NCBI GenBank assembly: GCA_015698045.1
Contig: BLAL01000356.1
Location: 1,984,001 to 2,048,000, forward strand
Source: Rhizophagus clarus
Taxonomy: Eukaryota > Glomeromycota > Glomeromycetes > Glomerales > Glomeraceae
Reading direction: 5' to 3'
Length of the DNA stretch: 64,000 bases
The position numbers and the translations under genes are program-made. Below the pieces are notes generated by a model. That model did not search any database and was not told the DNA's origin. It saw nothing but the letters and a program-made list of their open reading frames with translations. Each line of letters opens with the position of its first letter. Position 1 is the first letter of the stretch. Shown in pieces: positions 49,053 through 60,766 of the stretch.

Positions 49053-51349
49053 ATGTCCGACAATATCAAAACGCAAGACGTCGAGTATACAAATGAATGG
49101 GTTAAATGGATTGAGGAAGCAGTTGACAGAGAATACTTCAAATTTTATGAATACAACCAATTTAATAATATTCAACATATTGGTACTGGAGGTTTCGGTA
49201 AAGTGTATCGTGCAAATTGGAAAAATTCTGAAAAACAATTTGCGTTAAAATCTTTTTTTAGTCTTGATAATATCACCGTGAAAGAAATCGTTCGTGAGGT
49301 AATTTTAACATATAATAATTTTTTTTTTCCGTCTATCATATTTATTGTAATAATTTGATTTTAAATAGTTAAAAATTCAACGAGAAGTTGATTTCCATGA
49401 TAATATTATCCGTTGCTATGGAATAACAAAACTCGAATCAGGTATTATAATGTTACCTTAATAATTATATTATTCTTTTAGTCGCAAATTCTCGGATATG
49501 CATTTTAATGATTATTTCTTTATTCATTAGATAATCATAATAATTATTGGTTAGTAATGGAATACGCAAACGGCGGTAGCCTTCGAAGTTATTTGAATAA
49601 AAACTTCAATAACCTTTCTTGGGATGACAAATATAACATGGCATACCAGCTATCTTGTGCCGTATCATGCTTACATAATGAAGGAATAGTTCATCGCGAT
49701 TTGGTAATTTATTTAACATTATTTAATTATTAGTAATAATATACATTTATTTAATTGTTAGTAATAATATACCTGTATTTCTTATTTAAAATACTTTTAT
49801 AGCACTCTTGTAATATTCTAGTCCGTAATAACATAATCAAATTAGCAGATTTTGGATTATCTAAAAGAATTGGAGCATCATCCAATTTTCAATCTAAATT
49901 ATTTGGGGTGGTTCCTTATGTTGATCCAAAAAGCTTTAGCAGACGAAGAAATAATAATAACCAAATGTATTCATTAGATAAAAGAAGTGATGTCTATAGT
50001 ATTGGTGTATTATTATGGGAGTTATCTAGCGGGAAACCTCCTTTTTATACTGAGGGTGATCAATATGATATTGGTTTAGCTGTAGATATTTCACAAGGTC
50101 TGAGAGAAACTATTGTCCCAGATACACCTGAAGAATATATTAAAATTTATAACAGTGAGTAATAATTTAAATTTAAAATTTTTATAACTTAAAATAGTGT
50201 ATTGATTGTTATACTACATTTTTGGTTTTAGAGTGTTGGGATGGAGAACCTGATAATCGGCCAACTATGAGTCAAGTAGTTGATTGGCTAAACGCTTTAA
50301 TTATAAAAGCAGATATAATAATAACAGAAAATGATCAAACAGAAGACAAACAAGAAATTAATGAGGTTTCGTCAAGTACAGAATTACAAGGAGAATTATC
50401 TCAACTTATCCGAAATTTTGATAAAATGAATACTAAAGAAATTGGTTCTATGACAGTATCAAGTAAACAAGACAACCCTTCGACTGAAAAAGACTTTAAC
50501 AAAATAATCGATGAAATAAATGATTTTATTTTTAAATTAAAAAACAAAGGGACTTTAAAGATATTTGAAAAGCTGCAAGTCATTAAATATTTTAAAGATC
50601 ATAATATAAATTCACAAGAATTTTATAATTGGTTATTAAATAATCAAATTAGTTTAAATTCTATTTTTGTTCTTGGATATTTCAATCATCATGGAATTGT
50701 AACAAATGAAAATTACGCGAGAGCATTTGATTTATTTTTTAATGCATCAGAAAAAAATCATTTATTAGCACAATATTTTGTTGGTACATGCTATAAATAT
50801 GGATATGGAACAATAAAAAAAGAAAAATTAAGTTTTGAATATTATGAAAAAGTGAAAATTTATGCAATGGGACAATTAGAAATTGGTTATTGTTATGAAA
50901 ATGGAATAGGTATTGAAAAAGATTTAAGAAAGGCTTTTTATTGGTATGAAAAAGCTGCAAATAATGGAAATATAATTGCTATATATAATCTTGGTGGTTG
51001 TTATAGAGAAGAAAAAGGGGTTAAAAAAGATTATAATAAAACTTTTGAATTGTATAAGAAATCAGCTGAAATGGGATATTTAGGTGCAATAATGGGTTTA
51101 GGATATTGTTACGATAAAGGTATTGGAACTAAAACTGATAGACAAAAAGCATTTGAATTGTATCAAAATGCTGCAAATTTAGGACATGATATAGCACAAA
51201 ATAATCTTGCTGTAATGTATGAAAAAGGAGATGGAATTGCAAAAGATATTGACAAAGCAATTTATTGGTATAAAAAATCTTCCGAACAAGGATATGAGTT
51301 AGCAAAAAATAATTTAAAAAGACTTCAAGAAAAAATTGGTAGTTTATAA
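49053..51349 (+). CDS. Kinase-Sel1 gene L, intact kinase with six Sel1 repeats
   Basis: Exons 49053-49298, 49369-49441, 49531-49703, 49803-50154 and 50232-51349 join to 653 codons. All catalytic motifs are standard: GTGGFGK (44-50), FALKS (Lys66), HRDLHSCN, ADFGLSK and VPYVDPKSF, with [11 protein letters not shown] at the end. Six Sel1 repeats span about 421-640. Exons 1-4 are nearly identical to gene I and the 3' flank is also shared, yet L has the extra KDYNKTFELYKKSA repeat and a different linker. Intron 3 carries a short tandem repeat of TTATTTAATTGTTAGTAAT. Membrane or secretion signals are absent. Confidence 0.92.
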
Positions 51350-53279
51350 TAAAGTTGTTTTATTTAAATTGTAAAACTATTAAGCAAACGCAGTGTGAAA
51401 AGGGGGAAAGGGAAAATCATTAATTTATTTCTAAAAATTTATAAATAGCGTATATTGTATTAAAAATATAAATAAATAAAACATTTATTAAATTTTTACC
51501 TATTCTATACAATGATTTTTATACGTATTTTTTCGACTATTATTACTGTATTATTTCTTTTAAAATAAAAAGATATCTGTAATTTAAATATAGAATTTTA
51601 CGATAAGCTGCGACTTCTGAAAAAGTTTTATAGGGAAATTCAACTGTAGGTTGCAAAAGAAAAAAATAATGCAAGTGTAAAACTTGATATTCAATATTTC
51701 ATATTCCAAATTAATTCTTTTTTTATTCATGAATTTTTTCTCATAGTACCAACTTTGTTAATGAATGTCAGTTGTATAATACCAGTGTTATTGATTTCCA
51801 ATTCCAGATTCTGAACATTTAACTATAAAAATGAAATTCCGCTCATAAATTTTTCTTTCAAAGGTTATCATTAGTAGTGCATTTTTAAGTAATTTTTTAC
51901 TTTATAAAAAATTTATAAATTTTGAGATATCTGATATGCAATTATTTTCCAATAATAATCATTCAGTATGATTAATTCTCTACATAAAGTTTATTTTTGA
52001 GATGATAAGTTAAAATTTCTTTTTATTGATTAGTTAATACTAATTTTGACTAATGATTTTTTGATAACAAAGAGCTTACTAAGCTTATTTTTTTCTTTAT
52101 TCTTTTCATTGGCTGATAATCAACAAGTTTACTGTTTTATTTACTTTTTTTTTTATCTGGCTTATTCGGCTGATAATTTTTCTCAACAGAAAAAAAGCTA
52201 AAATAAAATATGCACGACCAAATATGAAAATATTTGATCAAAAATATTTCACCTCTTTTATCTTTCTCCTCAAAAAGGGTGATAAATAAGTAAACATTAT
52301 TAACAAGTGCTCGCTTAATAATGGCATATCTCGTCATAATATACAGTATTTCATAATTAGTGATGAGAAATCCCATTCTTTAATAATTATTCGTTCACTG
52401 ATAGATTCTCTTTTAACTTAGCCCTATAAAAAATAAATGTCCGGAAAATGTTATCAAAAATGTCTGGAAAATGTCCGGAATAAATCTGATGTGTCCAGAA
52501 AATGTCCACTTTTTTGGTACATGTCTGACACACTTCTGTTACTTAAAATTTTGACATGTCCTAACTTTGTCCAGAATTCGTCCAGTATTTGTTTGGTATA
52601 AAATTTTGGACAAATTCTGGACAGTTAAACCTGGACAAATTCTGGACATAGTAAAAAAACCAGATAGACAAATTCCGGACATAAAAAAGTTCAGGACAAA
52701 TTCTGGATACTATTTCCAAAAAAGGATAAATTAATTTTGTAAAAAAATGCAAAAAGCACAAAACTGACATTCAAAACCTTTTCTGTCGTACTAATTAAAA
52801 TTGCAGAGCAGGCAAAAATACTATATATCTATGATATAAAAATTTTGGGTTAAGGAATAATGATGATCATCTATCCATTGATCATCTTTTGTGGCAAATT
52901 TTACGAAAATACATTTCCGGACAATTTCTGGACAATTTCCTAATATCCCGAAAATGCAGTGTTTTCGGAACAGTTTCCGGATACACAGTGTCCAGAATTT
53001 CCGGACAATATTTTAGATAATTTTTCTGGACATTTTCCGGACATTATCCGGACACTTATTTTTTATAGGGTAGCACTAAGTTTATTAGAGCATAAACCAA
53101 AATAATTTATAAATGAATCATCATTATTAATCATGATTATTATAATAATCTGTATCTAAATAAGCGTTCATTTTTTCGCTTTCAATTTTTTTCTTACCTT
53201 CAAAAAAATGTCACTTCAAAGTCTGTATTGTATTACTCAGAAATCTTGGAAGAATATTTTTCAGAAATATAAACTGAAG
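51350..53279. other. 3' flank of L with transposon copy 2
   Basis: 51350-51700 matches the flank of gene I. The rest is A+T-rich with the element 52422-53070. No gene. Confidence 0.55.
52422..53070. mobile_element. CCCTATAAAA element, copy 2 (649 bp)
   Basis: Near-identical to copy 1 at 44070 over its whole length, with the same inverted ends, and flanked by the 3-bp duplication TAG (52419-52421 and 53071-53073). The paralogous flank at 47393-47395 shows the empty site with a single TAG. High similarity between the copies points to recent activity. Confidence 0.88.
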
Positions 53280-53650
53280 AACATGTTTGCTTGCTAACTC
53301 CGAATAGATTATTTCATTAATTTGTTATTATATCAATTAATATAGGGATAATGTATTAATTCAGGGAAAAAAAAAATTACTGAAATGTTCTTAGAAATAA
53401 TAACCATATATAAGATAAATAAGACTTATTAAAAAAAAAAATTTAATAAATATTACTTATCATTATTACAAAACCATCTTTATTCAGATAATTTAAGAAT
53501 AATAAATAAATTAACCAAAGGTATATTCGGTAATATTAATGATAATAGAATTATTTAAAAATATAAAAAAGACGTTTAAAGTTGAATATCTCGATATGTC
53601 AAAATTCAATAATTTAAATATATTACATCAAAAACATTTATTATTGTAGA
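53280..53650 (+). pseudogene. F-box gene relic downstream of L
   Basis: Keeps traces of the F-box gene at 30356: the CCGAATAGATTATTTCATT region of the F-box end, then AATAAATTAACCAAAGG, TATATTCGGTAAT and GAATATCTCGATATGTCAAA. Very eroded, with the 3' part gone or displaced by the insertion that follows. Confidence 0.6.
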
Positions 53651-56600
53651 TACGGACTATTTATTGTTTTGAAATGGGCACAAAATGTCTCCATTTAGTC
53701 ACGTGATGACTATACTAGTTAAACGATTACAAGTGGAAATGACCAGTAAACTAAATTGAAATTATTTTTCACTTGAATTAAAATACTTGGCTGTTTCTGT
53801 TGCTTCTATTTATTATTTATTTATTTATTAAGATTGCGAACCATTACATCAAATCTAACGAAAAGAAGTACAAAAAGACATAAGGCTCATTCCGAAGAAC
53901 ATCCGCTACCTATAAGACACACTAGAAAAAGGGAGAAAAGGAAGGTTTTAAGTTCATCCAGCGATTCTAAACAAAAGCTGCCCGTATTAGAAGCTAAAAA
54001 AAGAAAGAAAAATAAAAGACAATAAGAAAAACAAAAATCCACCATGACTTCTACCCATGACTTCTACTCATGCTTAAGGCCAAAAACAATACAAAAAAAG
54101 CATAGCTCCGGAAGGGCAATTTGGTCCTAAATAAAAAATAAAACGAAAAACGAATTAAACGACTGAAAAAAAGTTAGTAAACCAACTTTTCCTCCCGCAG
54201 TCTCTAAGATCTGTCGCATTCGCCAGCTGAAACTTCCAGAACATCTAAGCAATTTGAGGTAAAAGGTGAAACTATCGGAGGAAATCTCACTAATTCATCA
54301 ACATTATCGACAGCTCAACTTTATCCTTTAGAACCACATTTACTAGGAGCACTTTATTCTTATTTTATGATCGGTTCTTCTTGAGATTTCCTTTGCTTGT
54401 TAAAGAATCAATCACACGGCACGTCATTTTTTTTTTTGATGTTTACCTTTGCCAAGGACTATACCTTTGCCATCGGACAGGCACATTTATAAAGTCAAAG
54501 TACTTAATGCATGGTAAATCATCGCATATCTCAAAGTACCCGATAATTAACCTCTTTCTCCTGGAGGTGGCCACTCGATTTGATAGATTTAACTTTAAAG
54601 TTCACCAGAATCTCATGAGGTGTGGTGCGGTCCCAGAGCTTCACTGATTAACAGCTAACATAGTAAGATTGCACAGAATTTCTTCCTGTCCTTTCTTTGT
54701 GGGAGGTCCTGGGAACCATCGTACCAGTACATTCCTTAGCATATAACTTTGTCGAGGGCGAAGTTGTTAAATGCTATGTTTGGTACTTTCTTTGTTTGCG
54801 GATAAAAACGCTAATCATTGACCCCGAGCTGTTAACTTATTGAGTATTTTTTCCAAAGTTCATTTAACTGGTACGTTGTAGAGTGTAAGCTCATGGATAT
54901 TCAACTTCATTTCTTCCATGATAGTGAGGTTGGTTATGATTTGTTCGGAGTCATCAGTCCATATCTTAGCTTTAACCTTTTTTGATTTCCCAGTTGAATT
55001 TCAGACCGGCTGCTTATTATGATCGCTGGAGATTTGCGATTTTGCAGGGACTTTGCTTATTATATGATTGGTGTATTTGAATTGTAGAAACTTCTTGCTC
55101 ATATCTGTGGCAAGAGCACGGCGCGCAACTGCATGTCCTATATTGTATATCATCGCTAAGAGAATATGGTTTATGTGAAGTTTCGAAATTTGTTTTGGCC
55201 AGTGGTCACCTCTCAAAGAACTGCTCGCCGAAAGTATCATATCGGCCTTCCGTATTGTTCTTAAAAAAATTTTTCAACTGTACCGAAAGTATGTTTTAAA
55301 ACTCTTGTCAAATGTCTGGTATAGATAAGCCTCTTCGACTTTTCTGACGTGTGTGAATAAGAACTCGTCGTGTAGTTTTTGGTATTTCCATTATTATTTT
55401 ACGGATTTTTAATAAAAATGAAAAATCAAGCTGTTTCTGTTGTTTTGTTTGCGATTAATTGCAAGACGCGCTTCAGTGCTGCTTCACGATGTTATTTTTT
55501 ATCAGGATTAGTATTTTGTTGTTCATTTTAAAACGAGGGCTGGTTTATAATAAATATTTAACTTATATTGAACATATTAATTATTTAATTTATAGAATAA
55601 ACAGAAATTTTTGATTAATAAATATCCATTAAGCTGATTTTAACAGATACTGTAACTTTAGTTAAGAAGTCTAATGTATAATCTTTTCATTCGACCCAGA
55701 CAAAATTTTATTTTATTCTATAAAATGTAAATAATACAAATTATTACTATAAAAAATAAATCAGTTTACCGTTTGAAGAGATTTGACTTTTATTACCCGT
55801 TATTGCTTATCACTAATTATGAACATTGTTAACAAGTAATCTTTAGTTATTTTGATACCTTCGAAATCTTCAAGTGTGCCCAAGGTAAAGAATTTCATCA
55901 GGGAAAAACTTATGTGTAGTCGGCCCAAGGGAGTTAATCGGGGAGCATAAGAAGAAGGAGGTGAAAGAAATTTCGGAACGGTATCTGAAAAAGCAAAGAA
56001 TGGTACCTCCTCAAATTAACAGATGAAGAACGAGAAGAAATCGTCGATTAAGACATCGTCTAAGTCACGTGATACGTCCAATGAAGTAAACTAAATCTGC
56101 TGGAAAAAAGAAGTCTAAGCCTCCTAAAAAACGGCCGTTCTTCCGGTGCGTGTCAATGCTTCACATAGTATTAATTTTGTAATCTTTAAATAATTGTATC
56201 TTTTGATCGTACTGAATTTACTATCATCGTTGATGTCACGTTTAGTATAACATTGGTGTAACACTATTTATTATGCAAACGAACCATATCAATACTATCT
56301 CATTAAAAAAAATACCGTATTAAAAATATCAAACCTACCATTGAATCCGGAGCGACAAGCAACCGGACTTATCACTCAGTTATTCATTAAATCCGCTGTC
56401 ATTTAGTACACTATAATAAAAAAAAAAATTACACGAGATTTACTTTCTATTGAGAACGTTTATACCGAAATGTTCAGGCATCAGATGATTGCTTTGAAAT
56501 ACAGGAATATTTATAAATATAATAGTAGCCTTTACTTTGTTTATTAAAATCTCTGCCAATTAAATAATTTTCTAAATATTCATTAGTGCCAATTTCTAGA

Positions 56601-56876
56601 ATCTTTCAAAAGTTGTTTTGACATTTCTTCTGGCGTTAAAAGCTTTACTCTTGTGTTAGGTTGGTTAGATTGTTCATATTACAAAGAAGCCTTATGGTGA
56701 CATATTTTATAAGTTTAAATTGATTTGTATTTTCATTAATGAAAGCTTCTAAACACCTCAAATCATAATCATGTGATATGTAATAATCACTTAATTTAAA
56801 AATGAAAAATCTAAATAGGCACTTACAATAAAACCTTAGCAACAATTTTTATTTTTCAAGTTTTCATCAATTTAAT
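53651..56876. other. Region between the F-box relic and gene N
   Basis: Contains a GC-richer relic (about 53750-55500), a segment shared with 47930-48170 (55500-55740), a decayed purine-rich segment with coding-like composition at 55860-56160, and an A+T-rich leader of gene N. The usual TACTGCGG block was not found before N. Confidence 0.4.
53750..55500. mobile_element. GC-richer relic of an unidentified mobile element
   Basis: This stretch is clearly richer in G+C than its surroundings and is absent between the paralogous flanks at 47860-47960. The plus strand has a very basic open frame (53834-54025) and the minus strand an open frame at 55001-55240. Coding-like composition extends over most of the minus strand, but the element is broken in many places. 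I could not assign it to a family; the age is moderate to old. Confidence 0.35.
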
Positions 56877-59800
56877 ATGTCTGATAATATCAACACGCAA
56901 GATACTGTCAAATGGATTGAAGAAGCTGTCAATAAAGAATATTTCAAATTTTATGAATACAACCAATTTAATAATATTCAACATATTGGTACTGGAGGCT
57001 TCGCAAACGTATTTCGTGCAAACTGGAAAAATTCAGAAAAATTATTTGCATTAAAATCTTTTTTTAGACTCAATAACGTCACCGTGGAAGAATTCGTTCG
57101 TGAGGTAATTTAACGTGTAATACATTTTATGGTCTACACGGTTTTTAGTTTAAATAAATTTATTTTAAAATTTGAATTTTATTAGTTAAAAATTCAACGT
57201 GATGTCGATTTTCATGATAACATTATTCGTTGCTATGGAATTACAAAACTTAAATCAGGTATTATTGGAGCTACCTTAATAGATATAATAATATTCTTTA
57301 GTCGTAAAATTTACGGATTAATGATTATTCTTTTTTTTTATTCATTAGATAATCATAATAATTATTTATTGGTAATGGAATACGCCGACGGTGGTAGCCT
57401 TCGCAATTATTTGAAGAAAAACTTTAATAACCTCACTTGGAATGACAAATATAACATGGCATATCAGTTATCTTGTGCCGTATTATGCTTACATAACGAA
57501 GAAATAGTGCATCGTGATTTGGTAATTTATTTAAAATATCTGATTGTTAATATTATTTATTTGCATTATTCATTTGAAAATATTTATATTACTTTAATAG
57601 CACTCCTGTAATATACTAGTTCGTAACAAAATCATCAAATTAGCAGATTTTGGATTATCAAGAAGAATTGGAGAATCATCCGATTCCCGATCCAAATTAT
57701 TTGGAATGGTTCCTTATATTAACCCAAAAAAATTTAATAGACGAAGAAATGATAATAATCAATCAACAGAAATACAGTATATTCATTACATAAACAAAGT
57801 GACATTTATAGCGTAGGCGTATTATTGTGGGAAATATCCAGTGGCCGACCTCCTTTCGAAGGTGAACAATATGATGTTAGTTTAGCTTTGGAAATTTCAC
57901 TAGGTCTTAGGGAAACAATTGTTCCTGTCACACCTGAAAAATACATCGAAATTTATACGAGTGAGCAAAATTTTAAATTAATTATTTTTAATATTATTCA
58001 TTATTATTCTTAAATTATATTTATTTTTTAGAATGCTGGGATGGAGAACCAGGCAATCGTCCAATTAGATGCCTGCAACGGGGCTCAAAACCCGGCCCGG
58101 ACCCAGCCCGGAATCCGGGTACGGACCGGAAAGTTGAATTTTAAAATACACCCGGGTCGGGTCCGGGCCGGGTTTTGATTTTCACGAATTTTCCGGGCCG
58201 GGTCCGGGTTCAGATTCTAAACCCGGATTTTTATTAATTCTGGCCAAGTTGAAAAATTAGAAAAAAAAAAACTCAACTTTTATTGTTTAATTTCTTCTTT
58301 ATTTTATTATATTGTTAATAATAAATAGTTTTTATCTATATGTATAATGTTTTTTAAATCAAATGCTGCATCAAAATTTATAATTTAACTGTGCCGCAGC
58401 TTGATTAAGCTAAAAATTTTCATTTTCGGATTGTTTAAATGTACAAAATTATAAAATATTATTCAGTTTTTTTTTTACCTTTATTATCTTGTTCATTACC
58501 GAAAATCATTTTATTTTAATATTACGTAGTTGTATTCCAATAATTTTTATATTTATTATAGTTATTTACTTAATAAAGTTTCATTTATTTTTCAAGTATA
58601 AATAATAAATTATCTTTAAAACATGAAAATTTCGTGTTAATAAGGAATATTAAATCGCTGTTCCACAAAATTTATACATGTAATCTACATTATCAATATC
58701 ATATGAATTCTTATCATTTTTTAGTATTTTTTAATGTTTATTGATTTCTCATAAGGAGGCAACATCTTTGAATTATAACTAATTATTTTAAAAAAACTGT
58801 TTAACAAGTATAAAGTTTTAAAGTGATCTACTTGTATAAAATTATTATCTTGCCAAAAACAAATTATATAAAATGATTTATATCACATTTTAAAAATTCC
58901 GGGCCGGTCCAGGTTGGGCCGGTTTTTATATTATAAATCTGGGCCGGGCCGGGCCGGCATAAAATTTGTGTTTAAGTTCCGGGCCGGGTCTGGGCTGGCA
59001 TACAATTTCATATATAAATTCCGGGCCGGGCCTGGTTTCAAAATATGGGCAAATGCAGGTCTCTATGTCCAATCATATGTCAAGTAGTATTGGTTAAATG
59101 TACTTGATTACAAAAACGGATGTAATGACAGAAAATCATCAAACATCAAACAAGCAAGGACATAACGAAGCCTCTTTAAATGCTAATAATTCAGAATTAC
59201 AAGGAAAATCATCTCAGCTTATTCAAAAGTTTGATAAGATGAGTACCAAAAAAATTGATTCTATGGCAATATCAAGTAAACAAGAAAATCTTTCAACTGA
59301 TAACTTTAACATGATAATTGACGAAATAAATGATTTTATTCATAAATTAAAAAATAAAGGAATTGGATGGAAATTGGAAAAGCAGAAAGTTATTGAATAT
59401 TTCAATGATCATAAAATAAATTTACAAGAATCTTATCATTGGTTATTAAATAATCAAATTAGTTCAAATTCTATTTTTATTCTTGGATGTTCAATTTTCA
59501 TAGAATTGTAACAAGTGTAGACAATAAGAAAGCATTTCAATTATTTATAAATGCATCAGAAAAAAATCATATATTAGCACAATATTTTATTGGTTATTGT
59601 TATGAAAATGGGATAGGCATTAAAAAAGATTCAGAAAAGGCTTTTTGTTGGTATGAAAAAGCTGCGAATAATGGAAATATAATCGCCATATGTAATCTTG
59701 GCCTTTGTTATAAAGGTGAAATTGGTGTTCAAAAAGATTACAATAAAGCTTTTATATTGTTTAAGCAATCAGCTGAAAGAGGATTTTCAGGTGGAGTAAT

Positions 59801-60072
59801 GATGTTAGGATACTGCTATGATAAAGGAATTGGAATTACAGTTGATAAACAAAAAGCATTTGAATTATATCAAAATGCCGCAAATTTAGGAGATCATGTA
59901 GCACAAAAGAATCTTGTTTTAATGTACGAAAAAAGGAAAAGAAATTACAAAAGACATGAATAAAGCAATTTACTGGTATGGAAAATCTTCCAAGAAAGGA
60001 TATGCTTTAGCAAAAAATAATCTAAAAAGACTGCAAAAAAAGTGTTTTCTACAGAAGAAAATTCATTTTTAG
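56877..60072 (+). pseudogene. Kinase-Sel1 pseudogene N, exon 5 split by a hAT-like element
   Basis: Exons 56877-57104, 57186-57258, 57349-57521, 57601-57960 and 58032 onward. Start MSDNINTQDTVKW. The loop is GTGGFAN (last glycine to Ala); HRDLHSCN and ADFGLSR are kept. Exon 4 has two extra bases near 57779, which shift the frame before SDIYSVG. Exon 5 is interrupted at 58066-59065 just after CWDGEPGNRP, with a small deletion near VVDWL beside the insertion. Further single-base shifts lie near 59489 and 59940. The Sel1 repeats remain easy to read in pieces, so loss is recent. The insertion and the frame shifts are independent lesions. Confidence 0.82.
58066..59065. mobile_element. hAT-like non-autonomous transposon, 1000 bp, in exon 5 of N
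   Basis: The ends are TAGATGCCTGCA and TGCAGGTCTCTA, flanked by an 8-bp duplication with one mismatch, CGTCCAAT (58058-58065) and TGTCCAAT (59066-59073). Both subterminal zones are packed with CCGGGCCGGG words in opposite orientation, while the core is A+T-rich. End sequence, 8-bp duplication and G+C-rich subterminal repeats fit non-autonomous hAT elements. The target is the conserved NRPT codons of the kinase. Confidence 0.85.
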
Positions 60073-60766
60073 ATTATAAAAGAAAAGATGTTAAAAGCAA
60101 AACGTAAATATAAAGTAAAAAAAAGTCTTGATCAATCCACCTCTTTCACCCTTTCCTTGCAAAAAAAAAAGTAAATAACAAATAAGCAAAGTTATTAATA
60201 TTAATTAATTATGACTATTTTATTACAAATAGATAAAAATGTAATTCTTATTGAATAATAAGCTTTCTAATGAGCGGTAAAAAAATTCACAAAATGGAAA
60301 ATTCTTTTTGGGATAAGGACGACTTTTTAAAGTCTTAAGAAAATACTTGTCTATATGGTTAGAGAGTAATATGTTTTACTTTAATCATTTATATAATACC
60401 ATATGTTTCGAACAAAATCTAAGCAATACTGCAAGATAGTTAGCTCACTCAAAACAATCAATAGTTATAGACTATAAAATGAGCGTTACTTCTTAAAAAT
60501 ATTGAGCAAAAGCAGGTATTAGAACACTTTTACAAGTTCTCCAACACCACCCTATACTGGATGCCAATGTATAAGTTCAGAAGACGAAGTTTCACAGTAC
60601 CACCATCCTTCGAACAGATGATATTCCTCCTATTATTACTAAAACAAGGGTTCATTTTCAGAGGGAGTTTAGATGAATATAGATTGTTAGCATTTAGTAT
60701 TTGAGCAATTTATTATAAAATTAAATAATATTTTATTTATAAAATATGATATGCAGTTAAAAAAGT
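60073..60766. other. Spacer between N and the Helitron relic
   Basis: A+T-rich 3' flank of N (GTAAATAACAAATAAGCAAAG resembles the flanks of L and M), then mixed sequence. The Helitron 3' end should lie here, but no clear hairpin plus CTRR end was recognised. Confidence 0.4.

Noticed and set aside
52561-52770. 69-codon minus-strand reading frame
   Set aside because: Inside transposon copy 2; same artefact as in copy 1.
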